NCBI GenBank assembly: GCA_947448745.1
Contig: CANFOQ010000003.1
Span: 40,746-104,745, forward strand
Direction: 5' to 3'
Length of the DNA: 64,000 bases
Origin: Comamonadaceae bacterium
GTDB taxonomy: Bacteria > Pseudomonadota > Gammaproteobacteria > Burkholderiales > Burkholderiaceae_C
Shown here in pieces: positions 55,274-64,000 of the stretch (position 1 is the stretch's first letter; each line of letters starts with the position of its first letter). Made by a program: the position numbers and the translations under genes. The notes beneath the pieces are model-generated. The model ran no database searches. It saw only the letters and a list, made by a program, of their open reading frames with translations, and was not told where the DNA came from.

Positions 55274-55654
55274 TCAAGGCTTGTCGATGCAGGATGCTTC
55301 TAGCAGCAACTGGTCTACCGAACCAGGTTCTGTTTTGATCCATTGGCCGTTACCGTGCCGTCTTCCAAGCACATTGCCCGAGGCCATTTCGCTGTCATAG
55401 GCTGCAATTTGCATCACGCGACCGGCTTTTTCAATGCAGTCAAATTCTTCAACAGAGCGAAATGAACGGGCACCTTGTGCGTTGGCTTGCGGCAAATTGT
55501 TGAGCACCCATGCGCGTTTGTAGCCATCGACCAAGGTGACATTGCTGGGATCGATGAAGAACTGGGCTTTGTCAGCATCGGTATGCACCAAGCGCCAGTC
55601 CGCCAAGACGGTGGAGGACCACAACAAAAGAAGCAGGCCGCAGGTTTTTTTCAT
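55274..55654 (-). CDS. Small secreted protein, adhesin-E-like (second copy)
   Basis: 126 residues from the ATG at 55652-55654. The signal peptide KTCGLLLLLWSSTVLA is followed by DWRLVHTDADKAQFFIDPSNV, RAWVLNNLP and SVEEFDCIEKAGRVMQIAAYDS, the same pattern as the protein at 51545-51958 (aromatic-D, W-V-x-N, E-x-D-C). It starts about 30 nt after the terminator of tRNA-Pro and converges with the PEBP-like gene. Function unknown. Confidence 0.65.
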   Translation of the reverse strand: MKKTCGLLLLLWSSTVLADWRLVHTDADKAQFFIDPSNVTLVDGYKRAWVLNNLPQANAQGARSFRSVEEFDCIEKAGRVMQIAAYDSEMASGNVLGRRHGNGQWIKTEPGSVDQLLLEASCIDKP

Positions 55655-55682
55655 GATGGCTCCAAGACAACTGCCAGAAAAC

Positions 55683-55717
55683 AAAAAAGGGTTGGTTCCT
55701 TGAGAGAACCAACCCTT
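55683..55717 (-). terminator. Intrinsic terminator downstream of tRNA-Pro
   Basis: A perfect 12-bp stem (AAGGGTTGGTTC / GAACCAACCCTT) with a 7-nt loop is followed, on the minus strand, by T residues (six As at 55683-55688 on the plus strand). It ends the tRNA-Pro transcript. Confidence 0.92.
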
Positions 55718-55725
55718 GTTGTTGA

Positions 55726-55802
55726 TGGTCGGCGTGGCGGGATTCGAACTCGCGACCCCTTGCACCCCATGCAAGTGCGCTACCAGGCTGCGCTACACGC
55801 CG
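55726..55802 (-). tRNA. tRNA-Pro (anticodon GGG)
   Basis: 77 nt including an encoded CCA (plus-strand TGG at 55726-55728). Acceptor arms are CGGCGTG and CACGCCG; the anticodon stem CTTGC/GCAAG encloses the loop ATGGGGT with anticodon GGG, reading CCC. The T-arm GTTCGAATC is standard. It follows merR and is followed by a strong terminator. Confidence 0.95.
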
Positions 55803-55835
55803 AAGAATCAAATTATAGCTGTCTGGACAGCCTGT

Positions 55836-56276
55836 TCAGTCCAACAAGCCGCGAATTTCAAACAATTCTTGTCTGAGCAACTGCAAGCGATGGGCATCGT
55901 TGTCGGCCACGCTCAATTGCACTGCGGCCTCTAACTTGTCATCCAGGGGCAAGTTGTCTTCCAAATCATCCAGACCACTGAGCATGACTTCACCTGCACG
56001 TTTTTTTTCACGCTCAAGTTGAACAATCTCTTGCAGTTTGTTGCGGGCTCCACTGATGGTGAAGCCTTGTTCATACAACAGGTCGCGGATACGGCGAATC
56101 ATCAGCACTTCATGGTGCTGGTAGTAGCGGCGATTGCCCCTGCGCTTCATGGGGCGCAGTTGTGTGAACTCTTGTTCCCAATAGCGCAGCACATGCGGCT
56201 TGACGCCGCACAACTCGCTCACCTCACCGATGGTGAAGTAGCGTTTGGCTGGTATGGATGGGAGGGAGTTCTCCAT
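55836..56276 (-). CDS. MerR-family transcriptional regulator
   Basis: 146 residues. The winged helix at the N-terminus (YFTIGEVSELCGVKPHVLRYWEQEF, then RRGNRRYYQHHEVLMIRRI) is followed by a coiled-coil dimerisation helix and a short C-terminal region with no cysteine cluster, so a metal-sensing role is unlikely. This gene is regularly found between ihfA and tRNA-Pro in betaproteobacteria. Its target is unknown. Confidence 0.88.
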   Translation of the reverse strand: MENSLPSIPAKRYFTIGEVSELCGVKPHVLRYWEQEFTQLRPMKRRGNRRYYQHHEVLMIRRIRDLLYEQGFTISGARNKLQEIVQLEREKKRAGEVMLSGLDDLEDNLPLDDKLEAAVQLSVADNDAHRLQLLRQELFEIRGLLD

Positions 56277-56453
56277 GGATCGGGCAGTCGGAAAAAGGAA
56301 GACAGAGGTTACACGAAGTTCTAGCGACAGAGGAGCTTATCGGCAGAAAATTCCTAAATTAAAGTGTTAATTGGAGGTGATCCACAACGATTTCTTCGGG
56401 GGAGGCCCAAGTCAGCCCAGCCACATCCGAAAGAAATAAGCGCTAAGTGTTCT

Positions 56454-56786
56454 TTACTCGACAGCCGGCGTGAACGAGCCCTGGATTTGCTCTTTCAGTT
56501 TGTGGCTGGCGTGAAAGGTCACGACCCTGCGGGCTTCGATGGGAATGGACTGGCCCGTACGGGGGTTGCGGCCAGGCCGAGGTGCCTTGGTGCGAATTTG
56601 GAAATTGCCGAAGCCAGAAATTTTCACGTCTTCGCCGTCAACCAATTTTTGCGAAATCAAATCAAAGAAGGCATCGATCATGTCTTTAGATTCGCGCTTG
56701 TTCAGGCCAATTTGGTCGAACAACAACTCGGCCAACTGGGCCTTGGTCAAGGCCGGGGTTTCAATGCTTTCAAACGACAAATCCAT
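56454..56786 (-). CDS. ihfA: Integration host factor subunit alpha
   Basis: 110 residues. The HU/IHF fold is clear: KAQLAELLFDQIGLNKRESKDMI, VKISGFGNFQIRTKAPRPGRNPRTGQSIPI (DNA-binding beta-arm with the conserved RNP) and VVTFHASHKLKE. It lies 12 bp after pheT, the standard proteobacterial position. IHF bends DNA and often assists sigma-54 promoters, which is relevant to the aco region. The 177-bp gap after it holds no gene; it presumably contains the merR promoter. Confidence 0.95.
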   Translation of the reverse strand: MDLSFESIETPALTKAQLAELLFDQIGLNKRESKDMIDAFFDLISQKLVDGEDVKISGFGNFQIRTKAPRPGRNPRTGQSIPIEARRVVTFHASHKLKEQIQGSFTPAVE

Positions 56787-56798
56787 GATCGATTCCCT

Positions 56799-59228
56799 TC
56801 AGGTACGTAACTTGGCATTCAACTGCGTGGACACATGCGCGAGAATATTTTGCATGGCTGATTCAATCTGCGTCTCGGTCAAGCTCACATCATCGCTGCT
56901 TTGCAGCACCACACGCACCGCCAAACTCTTTTCACCCATGGCCACCGAGCCACCTGGTTTTTGCGGACGATAGACGTCAAACAACACAGCGTCTTGCAGC
57001 AGGCCATCCACAGGCGCTGCCCACAAGGCGGACATCAGCGCACTGTGGCTGACTGATTCGTCGACCACAATGGCCAAATCGCGTTCCACAGCTTGCAAAC
57101 GAGGCACGGCTTTGGTTGTTGGCACGGCATGTGTCAACACCGCTTCCAATGACAGTTCAAACAACACGGGCGCTTGTGGCAGGTCCCATTGCTGACGCCA
57201 TTGGGGATGCAACTCCCCCAACCAACCCACTTCGAGGCCATTGAATTCGATGCGTGCGGTGCGGCCCGGGTGCAAAGCGGGATGCTCAGCGGCCACGAAG
57301 TTGAGCTGTTGCCCTGGGAACAAGGCAGCGACATCGGCTTTCACATCAAAAAAGCCCACTGGTGCGCGATCAGTATTCCATGACAGCGCCTGCGCTGGGC
57401 CATAGGCCATGCCGGCCACGTGCATGGGTTGGGCGAACCCTTTGACGGTTTGCAATGTATCTTCCACTCGGCTGTCGCGTTGAAAGACGCGGCCTATCTC
57501 AAACACCCGAACACGCGACGCTTTGCGATCGAGATTGAACTTCACGACTTGCAACAAGGAGCCGATCAAGGAAGAACGCATGACGCTCATCTGGCTGGCA
57601 ATCGGGTTGAGCAATTGGATGGGGTTCGCATTGCCCGCCAAGGAGTGTTCCCATTGGGCATCGACGAAGCTGAAGTTGATGGTTTCTTGGTAGCCCAAAG
57701 CAGCCAATTGACGACGCAGTGCAAAAGCGTTGCGCTTGTTTTCGGGCAGGATTTTCGGTGTGATCGGGGCCACAGGGGGCGTCGCGGGCAGTTTGTCAAA
57801 GCCCACCATGCGGGCCACTTCTTCAATCAGGTCCTCTTCGATTTTCAAATCAAAGCGAAATGACGGTGGCGTCACGGTGATGACGCCCGCAGACTCTTCC
57901 ACGCTCAAGCCCAAACCTCGCAAGGCATCGGCCATGGTTTGTTGGCTCAAATTCACACCAATCACCTTGTTGGCACGGGCCACGCGCAACTTGACCGGTG
58001 CCAAAGTGGGCATCTGAATTTGCTGATCGTCGATGGCACCAACCAATGAACCTGGTGTGCCGCAAACCGACAACACCAATGAAGTAATGTGTTCAATGTG
58101 TTCAACGGTGCTTGCAGGATCAACACCGCGTTCAAACCGGTGACCTGCATCGGTCGAGAAATTGAAACGACGTGAGCGCCCTGCCACGGCTTGGGGCCAC
58201 CAAAAAGCAGCTTCGATGTAGATGTGTTGCGTGTCATCTGACACGGCAGTGGCTTGGCCACCCATGATGCCGGCCAAAGACTCGACCTGTTGGTGGTCTG
58301 CAATCACGCCCACTTTGTCGTCCACCGTGACGGTGTTGCCATTGAGCAATTCGAGTTGCTCACCAGCTTTTCCCCAACGCACGACCAGACCACCGTGGAT
58401 TTTTTCGAGATCAAAAATATGCGATGGGCGACCGAACTCGAACATCACATAGTTGGAAATATCCACCAAGGCGCTGACGCTGCGTTGGCCACATCGAGCC
58501 AAGCGCTCAACCATCCAATCGGGTGTTTTGGCTTGAGGGTTGACGTGCTTGACCACGCGGCCACTGAAGCGGCCACACAAATCGGGCGCTTCAACCTTCA
58601 CGGCCAATGTGTCCGCCGAGTTGACGGCAGCAGTTGGAAAACTGGGGGCTTTGAGTGGTGCACCTGTGAGCGCCGACAACTCACGGGCAATGCCATAGAC
58701 ACTCAGGCAATGCGCCAAGTTGGGCGTGAGCTTCAAGGTGAATAAATGGTCATCGAGGTTCAGATGCACTCGGATGTCTTGACCCACCTGCGCTGTTTCA
58801 TGCAATTCCAACAGCCCTGCACTGTCGTCCGACAATTTCAATTCTTTGGCCGAACACAACATGCCTTGGCTTTCCACGCCACGCAATTTCCCCAGTTTGA
58901 TGAGGAAGGGTTTGCCATCCTCGCCGGGCGGCAGTGCAGCGCCCACCAAAGCGCACGGCACCTTGATGCCCACCCGCGCATTCGGGGCACCGCAGACAAT
59001 GTGAAGGGGTTCGGCCGCACCGACATCCACCTGGCAAACACGCAAACGATCGGCATTGGGATGCTGCTCGGCCGATTTGATTTCACCCACCACCACATGA
59101 CTGAACGGTGGCGCGACGGGGTGCATCTCTTCCACCTCCAAGCCAGCCATGGTCAAGGTGTCAGCGAGTTGCTGGGTGTTGATAGGGGGGTTGCAAAACT
59201 CTCGCAACCAAGATTCAGGAAACTGCAT
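56799..59228 (-). CDS. pheT: Phenylalanyl-tRNA synthetase beta chain
   Basis: 809 residues, normal for PheT. The N-terminal tRNA-binding EMAP-like domain (HVVVGEIKSAEQHPNADRLRVCQVDVG), the B3/B4 editing domain (RFSGRVVKHVNP to RWGKAGEQLELL), the B5 and catalytic-like core and the C-terminal ferredoxin-fold anticodon-binding domain (PRLQAVERDLAIVVDESVSH) are all present. It forms an alpha2beta2 enzyme with PheS, 18 bp upstream. Confidence 0.96.
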   Translation of the reverse strand: MQFPESWLREFCNPPINTQQLADTLTMAGLEVEEMHPVAPPFSHVVVGEIKSAEQHPNADRLRVCQVDVGAAEPLHIVCGAPNARVGIKVPCALVGAALPPGEDGKPFLIKLGKLRGVESQGMLCSAKELKLSDDSAGLLELHETAQVGQDIRVHLNLDDHLFTLKLTPNLAHCLSVYGIARELSALTGAPLKAPSFPTAAVNSADTLAVKVEAPDLCGRFSGRVVKHVNPQAKTPDWMVERLARCGQRSVSALVDISNYVMFEFGRPSHIFDLEKIHGGLVVRWGKAGEQLELLNGNTVTVDDKVGVIADHQQVESLAGIMGGQATAVSDDTQHIYIEAAFWWPQAVAGRSRRFNFSTDAGHRFERGVDPASTVEHIEHITSLVLSVCGTPGSLVGAIDDQQIQMPTLAPVKLRVARANKVIGVNLSQQTMADALRGLGLSVEESAGVITVTPPSFRFDLKIEEDLIEEVARMVGFDKLPATPPVAPITPKILPENKRNAFALRRQLAALGYQETINFSFVDAQWEHSLAGNANPIQLLNPIASQMSVMRSSLIGSLLQVVKFNLDRKASRVRVFEIGRVFQRDSRVEDTLQTVKGFAQPMHVAGMAYGPAQALSWNTDRAPVGFFDVKADVAALFPGQQLNFVAAEHPALHPGRTARIEFNGLEVGWLGELHPQWRQQWDLPQAPVLFELSLEAVLTHAVPTTKAVPRLQAVERDLAIVVDESVSHSALMSALWAAPVDGLLQDAVLFDVYRPQKPGGSVAMGEKSLAVRVVLQSSDDVSLTETQIESAMQNILAHVSTQLNAKLRT

Positions 59229-59246
59229 GAAGAGGCCTTGCGAACA

Positions 59247-60284
59247 TCATTGAAATTGGCTTAAGAAACGCAAATCGCCATCGAAAAACAAGCGCAAATC
59301 GTTCACGCCATAACGCAACATGGTGAGTCGATCTGGGCCCATGCCAAATGCAAAACCGATGTAGTGCTCGGGGTCCAGGCCCATGTTTCTCACCACATTG
59401 GGGTGCACTTGACCGGAGCCTGCCACTTCCAACCACCGACCCGCCAAAGGCCCACTGGGGAATTGGATATCGATTTCAGCACTGGGCTCGGTGAAGGGGA
59501 AAAAGCTCGGGCGAAAACGCAGCACCAAGTCGTCGTTTTCAAAAAAGGTTTTGCAAAAGTCGGTGAACACCACTTTCAAATCTTTGAAGCTGATGTTTTC
59601 TCCGATCCACAAGCCTTCGCACTGGTGAAACATCGGGGAGTGGGTGGCATCACTGTCCACGCGGTAAGTGCGGCCGGGCGCGATGACGCGAATTTCGGGC
59701 ATGCCCTGCCCGGCATCGATGCGGCTTTGGTATTGCTGCACATGGGCCATGGCATGGCGAATTTGCATCGGGCTGGTGTGGGTGCGCAGCAGATGACCAC
59801 CCTCAATGTAGAAGGTGTCGTGCATCGAACGTGCAGGATGGTCTTCAGGGGTGTTGAGTGCGGTGAAATTGAACCAGTCGGTTTCAATTTCGGGTCCTTG
59901 GGCCACTTCAAAACCCATGGACGTGAAAATATTTTCAATGCGCTCCAGGCTCAAGCTGACAGGATGCAAACCACCCGCAGCACGCAGCGTGCTGGGCAAG
60001 GTGACATCCAAAGCTTCGGCTTTGAGTTGGGCGTCGAGTTCGGCATCCGCCAAGGCTTGACGGCGTTGCGTCAGCGCCGCCTCGATGGCTTGCTTGGCCG
60101 CGTTGATGACCGCACCTTGGGTTTTCTTGGCCTCGATGTCGAGTTGCGCGAGTCCCTTCATGAACTCGGTGATGCGCCCGGCTTTGCCTAAGAACAGCGC
60201 TTTGGCATTCTCCAACTCGGCGGGTGTCGTGCAACTGGCAAACAAGTCTTGGGCCTGCGTCACCAAGGAATCAAGGTCGTTCAT
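59247..60284 (-). CDS. pheS: Phenylalanyl-tRNA synthetase alpha chain
   Basis: 345 residues. An N-terminal coiled-coil tRNA-binding arm (about 1-90) precedes the class II catalytic domain with [37 protein letters not shown] (motif 1/2), [27 protein letters not shown] and the motif 3 [17 protein letters not shown]. The alanine in the phenylalanine pocket region looks conventional. It follows rplT by 99 bp that contain two hairpins. Confidence 0.96.
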   Translation of the reverse strand: MNDLDSLVTQAQDLFASCTTPAELENAKALFLGKAGRITEFMKGLAQLDIEAKKTQGAVINAAKQAIEAALTQRRQALADAELDAQLKAEALDVTLPSTLRAAGGLHPVSLSLERIENIFTSMGFEVAQGPEIETDWFNFTALNTPEDHPARSMHDTFYIEGGHLLRTHTSPMQIRHAMAHVQQYQSRIDAGQGMPEIRVIAPGRTYRVDSDATHSPMFHQCEGLWIGENISFKDLKVVFTDFCKTFFENDDLVLRFRPSFFPFTEPSAEIDIQFPSGPLAGRWLEVAGSGQVHPNVVRNMGLDPEHYIGFAFGMGPDRLTMLRYGVNDLRLFFDGDLRFLSQFQ

Positions 60285-60308
60285 AGGGTCTCAGTGTGAC
60301 AAATGAAG

Positions 60309-60341
60309 AAGGGATTGAAGCCGTGAAAGCCTCAATCCCTT
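60309..60341 (-). promoter_or_regulatory. Hairpin in the rplT-pheS intergenic leader
   Basis: A 10-bp stem (AAGGGATTGA / TCAATCCCTT) extended by two further pairs across a mismatch lies 24 nt before the pheS start. A second hairpin (TCACCGT / ACGGTGA, 60355-60372) lies just after the rplT stop. Neither has a T-run of terminator quality. A pheS attenuator is possible, but no Phe-rich leader peptide was found. Confidence 0.5.
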
Positions 60342-60383
60342 GGGGTCCATCCATTCACCGTGAAAACGGTGACTGAATCCTCA

Positions 60384-60743
60384 TCAAGCTGCTAAACGCG
60401 CCTTGACTTGATCAACGATGTGGCCAAAGGCTGCTTTGTCATGAACCGCCAAATCGGCCAGCATTTTGCGGTCGATTTCAATGGACGCTTTGCGAAGTCC
60501 ATTGGCAAATTGGCTGTACGTCAGGCCGAATTCACGGGCTGCTGCATTGATACGCGCAATCCACAACTGACGGAACACACGTTTTTTAGCACGACGATCG
60601 CGGTAGGCATATTGCCCCGCTTTCATCACGGCTTGTTTGGCAATCCGGTAGACATTGCCGCGGCGACCACGGAAACCTTTTGCAAGGGCCAATACTTTTT
60701 TGTGTCTGGCGCGAGCCGTAACACCACGTTTTACGCGAGGCAT
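60384..60743 (-). CDS. rplT: 50S ribosomal protein L20
   Basis: 119 residues; [34 protein letters not shown] and the conserved [26 protein letters not shown] are textbook L20. L20 is needed early in 50S assembly and in E. coli represses rpmI-rplT by binding the leader upstream of rpmI. It lies 27 bp after rpmI. Confidence 0.97.
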   Translation of the reverse strand: MPRVKRGVTARARHKKVLALAKGFRGRRGNVYRIAKQAVMKAGQYAYRDRRAKKRVFRQLWIARINAAAREFGLTYSQFANGLRKASIEIDRKMLADLAVHDKAAFGHIVDQVKARLAA

Positions 60744-60770
60744 GTTTGTTTCTCCTTGTTCGTCCGACGA

Positions 60771-60974
60771 TTACAGGCCAGCCATGGGCAGCATTTGCGC
60801 CATGTGACCCATATTGGTTTCATGCACACCCACGGGACCACGCAAGTGACGTTTGTTCTTGGTGGTTTTTTTGGTCAGGATGTGGCGTTTGAAGGCTTGA
60901 CCGCGCTTGACGGTGCCGCCTGGACGAACGCGAAAGCGCTTTTTGGCGCTGCTCTTGGTCTTCATTTTGGGCAT
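60771..60974 (-). CDS. rpmI: 50S ribosomal protein L35
   Basis: 67 residues, [19 protein letters not shown] at the N-terminus and a basic body, typical of L35. AAAAAAGGAG precedes the ATG. It is preceded by an 88-bp gap after infC, the place where an L20-binding leader is found in other proteobacteria; no specific fold was recognised here. Confidence 0.97.
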   Translation of the reverse strand: MPKMKTKSSAKKRFRVRPGGTVKRGQAFKRHILTKKTTKNKRHLRGPVGVHETNMGHMAQMLPMAGL

Positions 60975-61062
60975 GTGAATGCTCCTTTTTTGTTTGTGCT
61001 CGTGAGGCGCTGCGAACCTGACGCAGACTTGTTAGCCCCGAGACACTTTTGTTGCGTCGCCT

Positions 61063-61662
61063 TTAAGCAGGGGTTGCTTGCGCAACATCTGCAACGGGTT
61101 TGGCCACGCTACCCGGTTTTTTCTTGCCTGGCGCGATCATCATGATCATCTGACGCCCTTCCAACTTGGGAAACTGCTCCACCACAATCAGGTCAGCCAG
61201 TTCATCCCGAATTCTTTGCAACAACGCCATGCCAATTTCTTGGTGGGTGATCTCGCGACCCCGAAAGCGCAGTGTGATTTTGCATTTGTCGCCTTCATCC
61301 AAAAAGCGCTTGATGTTGCGCAGTTTGATGTTGTAGTCGCCATCATCGGTGCCGGGACGGAATTTGATTTCCTTGACCTCGATCACCTTTTGTTTGGACT
61401 TGGCTTCAGCCGCTTTCTTTTGTTCTTGGTACTTGAATTTGCCGTAATCCATCAACCGACACACGGGTGGGACCGCCGTGGGGGAAATTTCCACCAAATC
61501 GACATCCAGTTCACCCGCCATGCGCAGTGCTTCTGCAAGACTGAGCACGCCTATGGCTTCATTGTTCGGACCGCTGACGCGGACTTCGGGGGCCATGATT
61601 TCCCGGTTAAGGCGGTGTTTGCGTTCCTCGCGTTGTCGGCGATCGCGGAATTCAGTAGCGAT
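61063..61662 (-). CDS. infC: Translation initiation factor IF-3 (AUC start codon)
   Basis: 199 residues when started at ATC (61660-61662). The encoded N-terminus [21 protein letters not shown] is the expected IF-3 beginning, and AAGGA lies 7 nt upstream. The first in-frame ATG (61596) would remove 22 conserved residues. The N-domain ([37 protein letters not shown]) and C-domain ([24 protein letters not shown]) are complete. Non-AUG starts allow IF-3 to repress its own synthesis, which is well known for the AUU start in E. coli. Confidence 0.94.
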   Translation of the reverse strand: MATEFRDRRQREERKHRLNREIMAPEVRVSGPNNEAIGVLSLAEALRMAGELDVDLVEISPTAVPPVCRLMDYGKFKYQEQKKAAEAKSKQKVIEVKEIKFRPGTDDGDYNIKLRNIKRFLDEGDKCKITLRFRGREITHQEIGMALLQRIRDELADLIVVEQFPKLEGRQMIMMIAPGKKKPGSVAKPVADVAQATPA

Positions 61663-61675
61663 GGTTCAATCCTTC

Positions 61676-61700
61676 AAAAAACAACTGCCCCAAAGGGCAG
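61676..61700 (-). terminator. Hairpin with T-run between thrS and infC
   Basis: A 6-bp stem (CTGCCC / GGGCAG) with a 4-nt loop is followed on the minus strand by TTGTTTTTT, which abuts the infC ribosome-binding site. It could reduce thrS read-through into infC or set infC mRNA ends. The stem is short, so termination is probably partial. Confidence 0.55.
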
Positions 61701-61725
61701 GAAAACCGTCTTGCTACCAGACAAA

Positions 61726-63633
61726 TCATTGTTTGGTGGCAATGTCAGAGGCTAACTTTTGGAAGAAAGCTTCGAGTGGCATGACCCCGAGATCCACATT
61801 GCCTCGGGCGCGCACTGCGACGGTACCGGCTGCTTTTTCCTTGTCACCCATGACCAGGATATACGGCAGCTTCTGCATTGAATGCTCGCGTATTTTATAC
61901 GTGATCTTCTCGTTTTTAAGGTCCGAGACCGCTCTAAACCCTTGATTATTCAGTTTTTTCACCACATCCGTGACGTAATCGGCCTGTGAATCGGTGATAT
62001 TGAGCACGGCGACCTGCACCGGCGCGAGCCAAACCGGCAGCGCCCCGGCGAATTGTTCTATCAAAATGCCAATAAAACGCTCTAAGCTGCCCACAATGGC
62101 CCGGTGCAGCATGATGGGCCGGTGCCGTGCACCATCTTCGCCCACATAGTCGGCGTCCAGGCGCTCCGGCATGTTCGGGTCCACCTGGATGGTGCCGCAT
62201 TGCCAAGGTCGGCCAATGGCGTCTTTCAAGGTGTATTCAATCTTGGGGCCGTAAAAAGCGCCCTCGCCCGGCAGGTATTCAAAGTCACAGCCCGAGGCAC
62301 GCAAGCCTTCGGCCAAGGCGTTTTCAGCACGGTCCCAGCTTTCTTCGGAGCCGATGCGTTTTTCGGGGCGGGTGGACAGTTTGTAAATGATGTCGGTGAA
62401 GCCGAAGTCTTTGTAGACCTTTTGCAGCAAGGTGGTGAAGGCAATCACCTCGGATTGAATTTGCGCTTCGGTGCAGAAGATGTGGCCATCGTCTTGGGTG
62501 AAGGCCCGCACACGCATGATGCCGTGCAAGCCGCCCGAGGGTTCGTTGCGGTGGCATTGGCCAAACTCACCAAATCGCAAAGGCAAGTCACGGTAGCTCT
62601 TGATGCCTTGGTTGAAGATGATGATGTGCCCGGGGCAGTTCATCGGCTTCAAGGCGAAGTCGCGTTTCTCGGACTCGGTGACAAACATGTTTTCGCGGTA
62701 TTTGTCCCAGTGCCCGGTTTTCTCCCAGAGGCTTTGGTCGAGAATTTGTGGCGCTTTGACTTCTTGGTAGCCGTTGTCGCGGTAGACACGGCGCATGTAT
62801 TGTTCGACCTCTTGCCACAGCACCCAGCCCTTGGGATGCCAAAACACGGTGCCGGGCGAGTGTTCGTCGATGTGGAACAAATCGAGTTCGCGGCCCAGCT
62901 TGCGGTGATCCCGCTTCTCGGCTTCTTCCAGCATGGTCAGGTGCTGCTGCAAATCTTCTTTGCTGGCCCAGGCTGTGCCGTAGATGCGTTGCAGCATTTC
63001 ATTGCGGTGGTCGCCGCGCCAATAGGCGCCGGCCACTTTCATCAGCTTGAAGTGTTTGAGCTTGCCGGTGCTGGGCACGTGCGGGCCACGGCACAGGTCT
63101 TCAAACGCACCTTCGCGGTACAAGGACACGTCTTCGTTGGCCGGAATGCTGGCGATGATGTCGGCTTTGTAGTGCTCGCCCAGGCCTTTGAAATACGCCA
63201 CGGCTTCGTCGCGTGGCAGAACACGGCGCACCACGGGTTCATCCAGTTGCGCGAGTTGCGTCATTTTCTTTTCAATGGCTTCCAAATCCTCGGGTGTGAA
63301 CGGACGCGAATAAGAGAAGTCGTAGAAAAAACCGTGTTCGATGACCGGGCCGATGGTGACTTGCGCTTCTGGGAACAAGGCCTTCACGGCATAGGCCAGC
63401 AAGTGGGCGGTGGAATGGCGAATCACTTCCAAGCCTTGGGGATCTTTGGCGGTGATGATGGACAAGCTGGCTGGTTTGGCGATGACGTAACTGGTGTCCA
63501 CCACTTGGCCGTCCACTTGGCCTGCCAAGGCGGCCTTGGCCAAGCCCGCACCAATCGAGGCGGCCACTTCGGCCACGCTCACGGGGCCTGGGTAGTCACG
63601 TTGCGAACCGTCGGGAAGAGTGATCTGAACCAT
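61726..63633 (-). CDS. thrS: Threonyl-tRNA synthetase
   Basis: 635 residues. A TGS domain at the N-terminus ([15 protein letters not shown]) is followed by the editing domain ([23 protein letters not shown]), the class II catalytic core with zinc-binding [10 protein letters not shown] and motif 2 [26 protein letters not shown], and an anticodon-binding domain ([16 protein letters not shown]). It heads the conserved thrS-infC-rpmI-rplT-pheST-ihfA cluster. Confidence 0.97.
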   Translation of the reverse strand: MVQITLPDGSQRDYPGPVSVAEVAASIGAGLAKAALAGQVDGQVVDTSYVIAKPASLSIITAKDPQGLEVIRHSTAHLLAYAVKALFPEAQVTIGPVIEHGFFYDFSYSRPFTPEDLEAIEKKMTQLAQLDEPVVRRVLPRDEAVAYFKGLGEHYKADIIASIPANEDVSLYREGAFEDLCRGPHVPSTGKLKHFKLMKVAGAYWRGDHRNEMLQRIYGTAWASKEDLQQHLTMLEEAEKRDHRKLGRELDLFHIDEHSPGTVFWHPKGWVLWQEVEQYMRRVYRDNGYQEVKAPQILDQSLWEKTGHWDKYRENMFVTESEKRDFALKPMNCPGHIIIFNQGIKSYRDLPLRFGEFGQCHRNEPSGGLHGIMRVRAFTQDDGHIFCTEAQIQSEVIAFTTLLQKVYKDFGFTDIIYKLSTRPEKRIGSEESWDRAENALAEGLRASGCDFEYLPGEGAFYGPKIEYTLKDAIGRPWQCGTIQVDPNMPERLDADYVGEDGARHRPIMLHRAIVGSLERFIGILIEQFAGALPVWLAPVQVAVLNITDSQADYVTDVVKKLNNQGFRAVSDLKNEKITYKIREHSMQKLPYILVMGDKEKAAGTVAVRARGNVDLGVMPLEAFFQKLASDIATKQ

Positions 63634-63644
63634 GTGCCTGAATG

Positions 63645-63670
63645 AAAAAAGCGCGGCATCGGCCGCGCTT
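63645..63670 (-). terminator. Intrinsic terminator between aceA and thrS
   Basis: A 9-bp GC-rich stem (AAGCGCGGC / GCCGCGCTT) with a 4-nt loop is followed on the minus strand by six T residues. It lies 60 nt after the aceA stop and ends 11 nt before the thrS ATG, so it must also lie in any thrS leader transcribed from the remaining gap. Confidence 0.85.
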
Positions 63671-63730
63671 GGAATGAAAAAGTCAAAACGCTAGGTATAG
63701 ATTTTACGCCGCCCTGCATTCACCCGGGTC

Positions 63731-64000
63731 TCAATGGAATTGTTCTTCTTCGGTGGAGCCAGACAAGGCTTTCACTGAAGACGAGCCACCTTGAATGACG
63801 GTGGTCACGTCATCAAAGTAACCCGCGCCCACTTCTTGTTGGTGCGACACAAAGGTGTAACCCTTGTCGCGGGCTGCGAACTCGGGCTCTTGCACCATGT
63901 TCACGTAGTGCTTCATGCCTTCGCCGTTGGCGTACGCGTGGGCGAATTGGAAGGTGTTGAACCAGTTGATGTGGATACCGGCCAAGGTGATGAACTGGTA
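63731..64000 (-). CDS. aceA: Isocitrate lyase (partial, C-terminal 89 residues)
   Basis: The reading frame enters from the right edge and ends at 63731. The visible part includes YQFITLAGIHINWFNTFQFA, EGMKHYVNMVQEPEFAARDKGY, SHQQEVGAGYFDDVTTVIQGG and the C-terminal STEEEQFH, which is the typical end of proteobacterial isocitrate lyase. The enzyme cleaves isocitrate to glyoxylate and succinate in the glyoxylate shunt. It is useful for growth on C2 units, such as those from acetoin breakdown. The catalytic KKCGH loop lies outside the window. Confidence 0.93.
   Translation of the reverse strand, partial: YQFITLAGIHINWFNTFQFAHAYANGEGMKHYVNMVQEPEFAARDKGYTFVSHQQEVGAGYFDDVTTVIQGGSSSVKALSGSTEEEQFH

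Overview
This is a chromosomal window from a betaproteobacterium, most likely Burkholderiales and probably Comamonadaceae (a freshwater Limnohabitans/Rhodoferax-like organism; this is inferred from gene order and protein style, with no database search). Two conserved housekeeping blocks anchor it: rimP-nusA-infB-rbfA-truB-typA, and thrS-infC-rpmI-rplT-pheS-pheT-ihfA-merR-tRNA-Pro. Base composition is uneven: much of the first 12 kb is visibly AT-richer than the yejABEF region near 24-30 kb.

Layout. (1) 1-11.6 kb, all on the minus strand: an acetoin-catabolism locus (acoX, acoA, partial acoB), a thiol-peroxidase homologue that has lost both catalytic cysteines, the sigma-54 activator acoR, and a five-gene ABC importer with two different ATPases and a Tat-exported binding protein. 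Sigma-54-type -24/-12 elements precede the aco operon, the Tpx-like gene and, more weakly, the importer. A shared GTGAC-A-GTCAC palindrome lies upstream of the aco and importer operons. Together these suggest one AcoR regulon. (2) 11.6-13 kb: thiD and a low-molecular-weight phosphotyrosine phosphatase. (3) 13-23.9 kb: a long co-directional minus-strand translation/transcription block from rimP to rlmB, with an intrinsic terminator just ahead of rimP. (4) 24-29.6 kb: a yejABEF-type peptide importer, then fabI on the plus strand. (5) 30.4-30.84 kb: a non-coding patch with two near-identical long palindromes (REP-like), one of which supplies the C-terminus and stop of a DMT transporter; dusA follows. 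(6) 32.9-40.2 kb: a two-partner secretion pair, a TpsB pore and an 1839-residue TpsA exoprotein with about nine YDG-type repeats and an unusual C-terminal tail. (7) 40.2-46.3 kb: PHB genes (phaC, phaB), an oxidoreductase, a BPL_N-type amidotransferase-fold protein, pgeF, maiA and a Nudix hydrolase. (8) 46.3-55.7 kb: acyl-CoA dehydrogenase, lactate permease, a ClpP-like lipoprotein paired with an orphan ParA ATPase, an alpha/beta hydrolase, two small adhesin-E-like secreted proteins, a di-haem peroxidase, formate-THF ligase and a PEBP-like secreted protein. (9) 55.7-64 kb: tRNA-Pro, merR, ihfA, pheT, pheS, rplT, rpmI, infC (AUC start), thrS and the 3' end of aceA.

The most interesting parts are the AcoR-centred region with its cysteine-less Tpx paralogue and asymmetric ABC ATPases, the hairpins placed directly before rimP, infC and thrS, the REP palindromes that became coding, and the ParA/ClpP-like lipoprotein pair.
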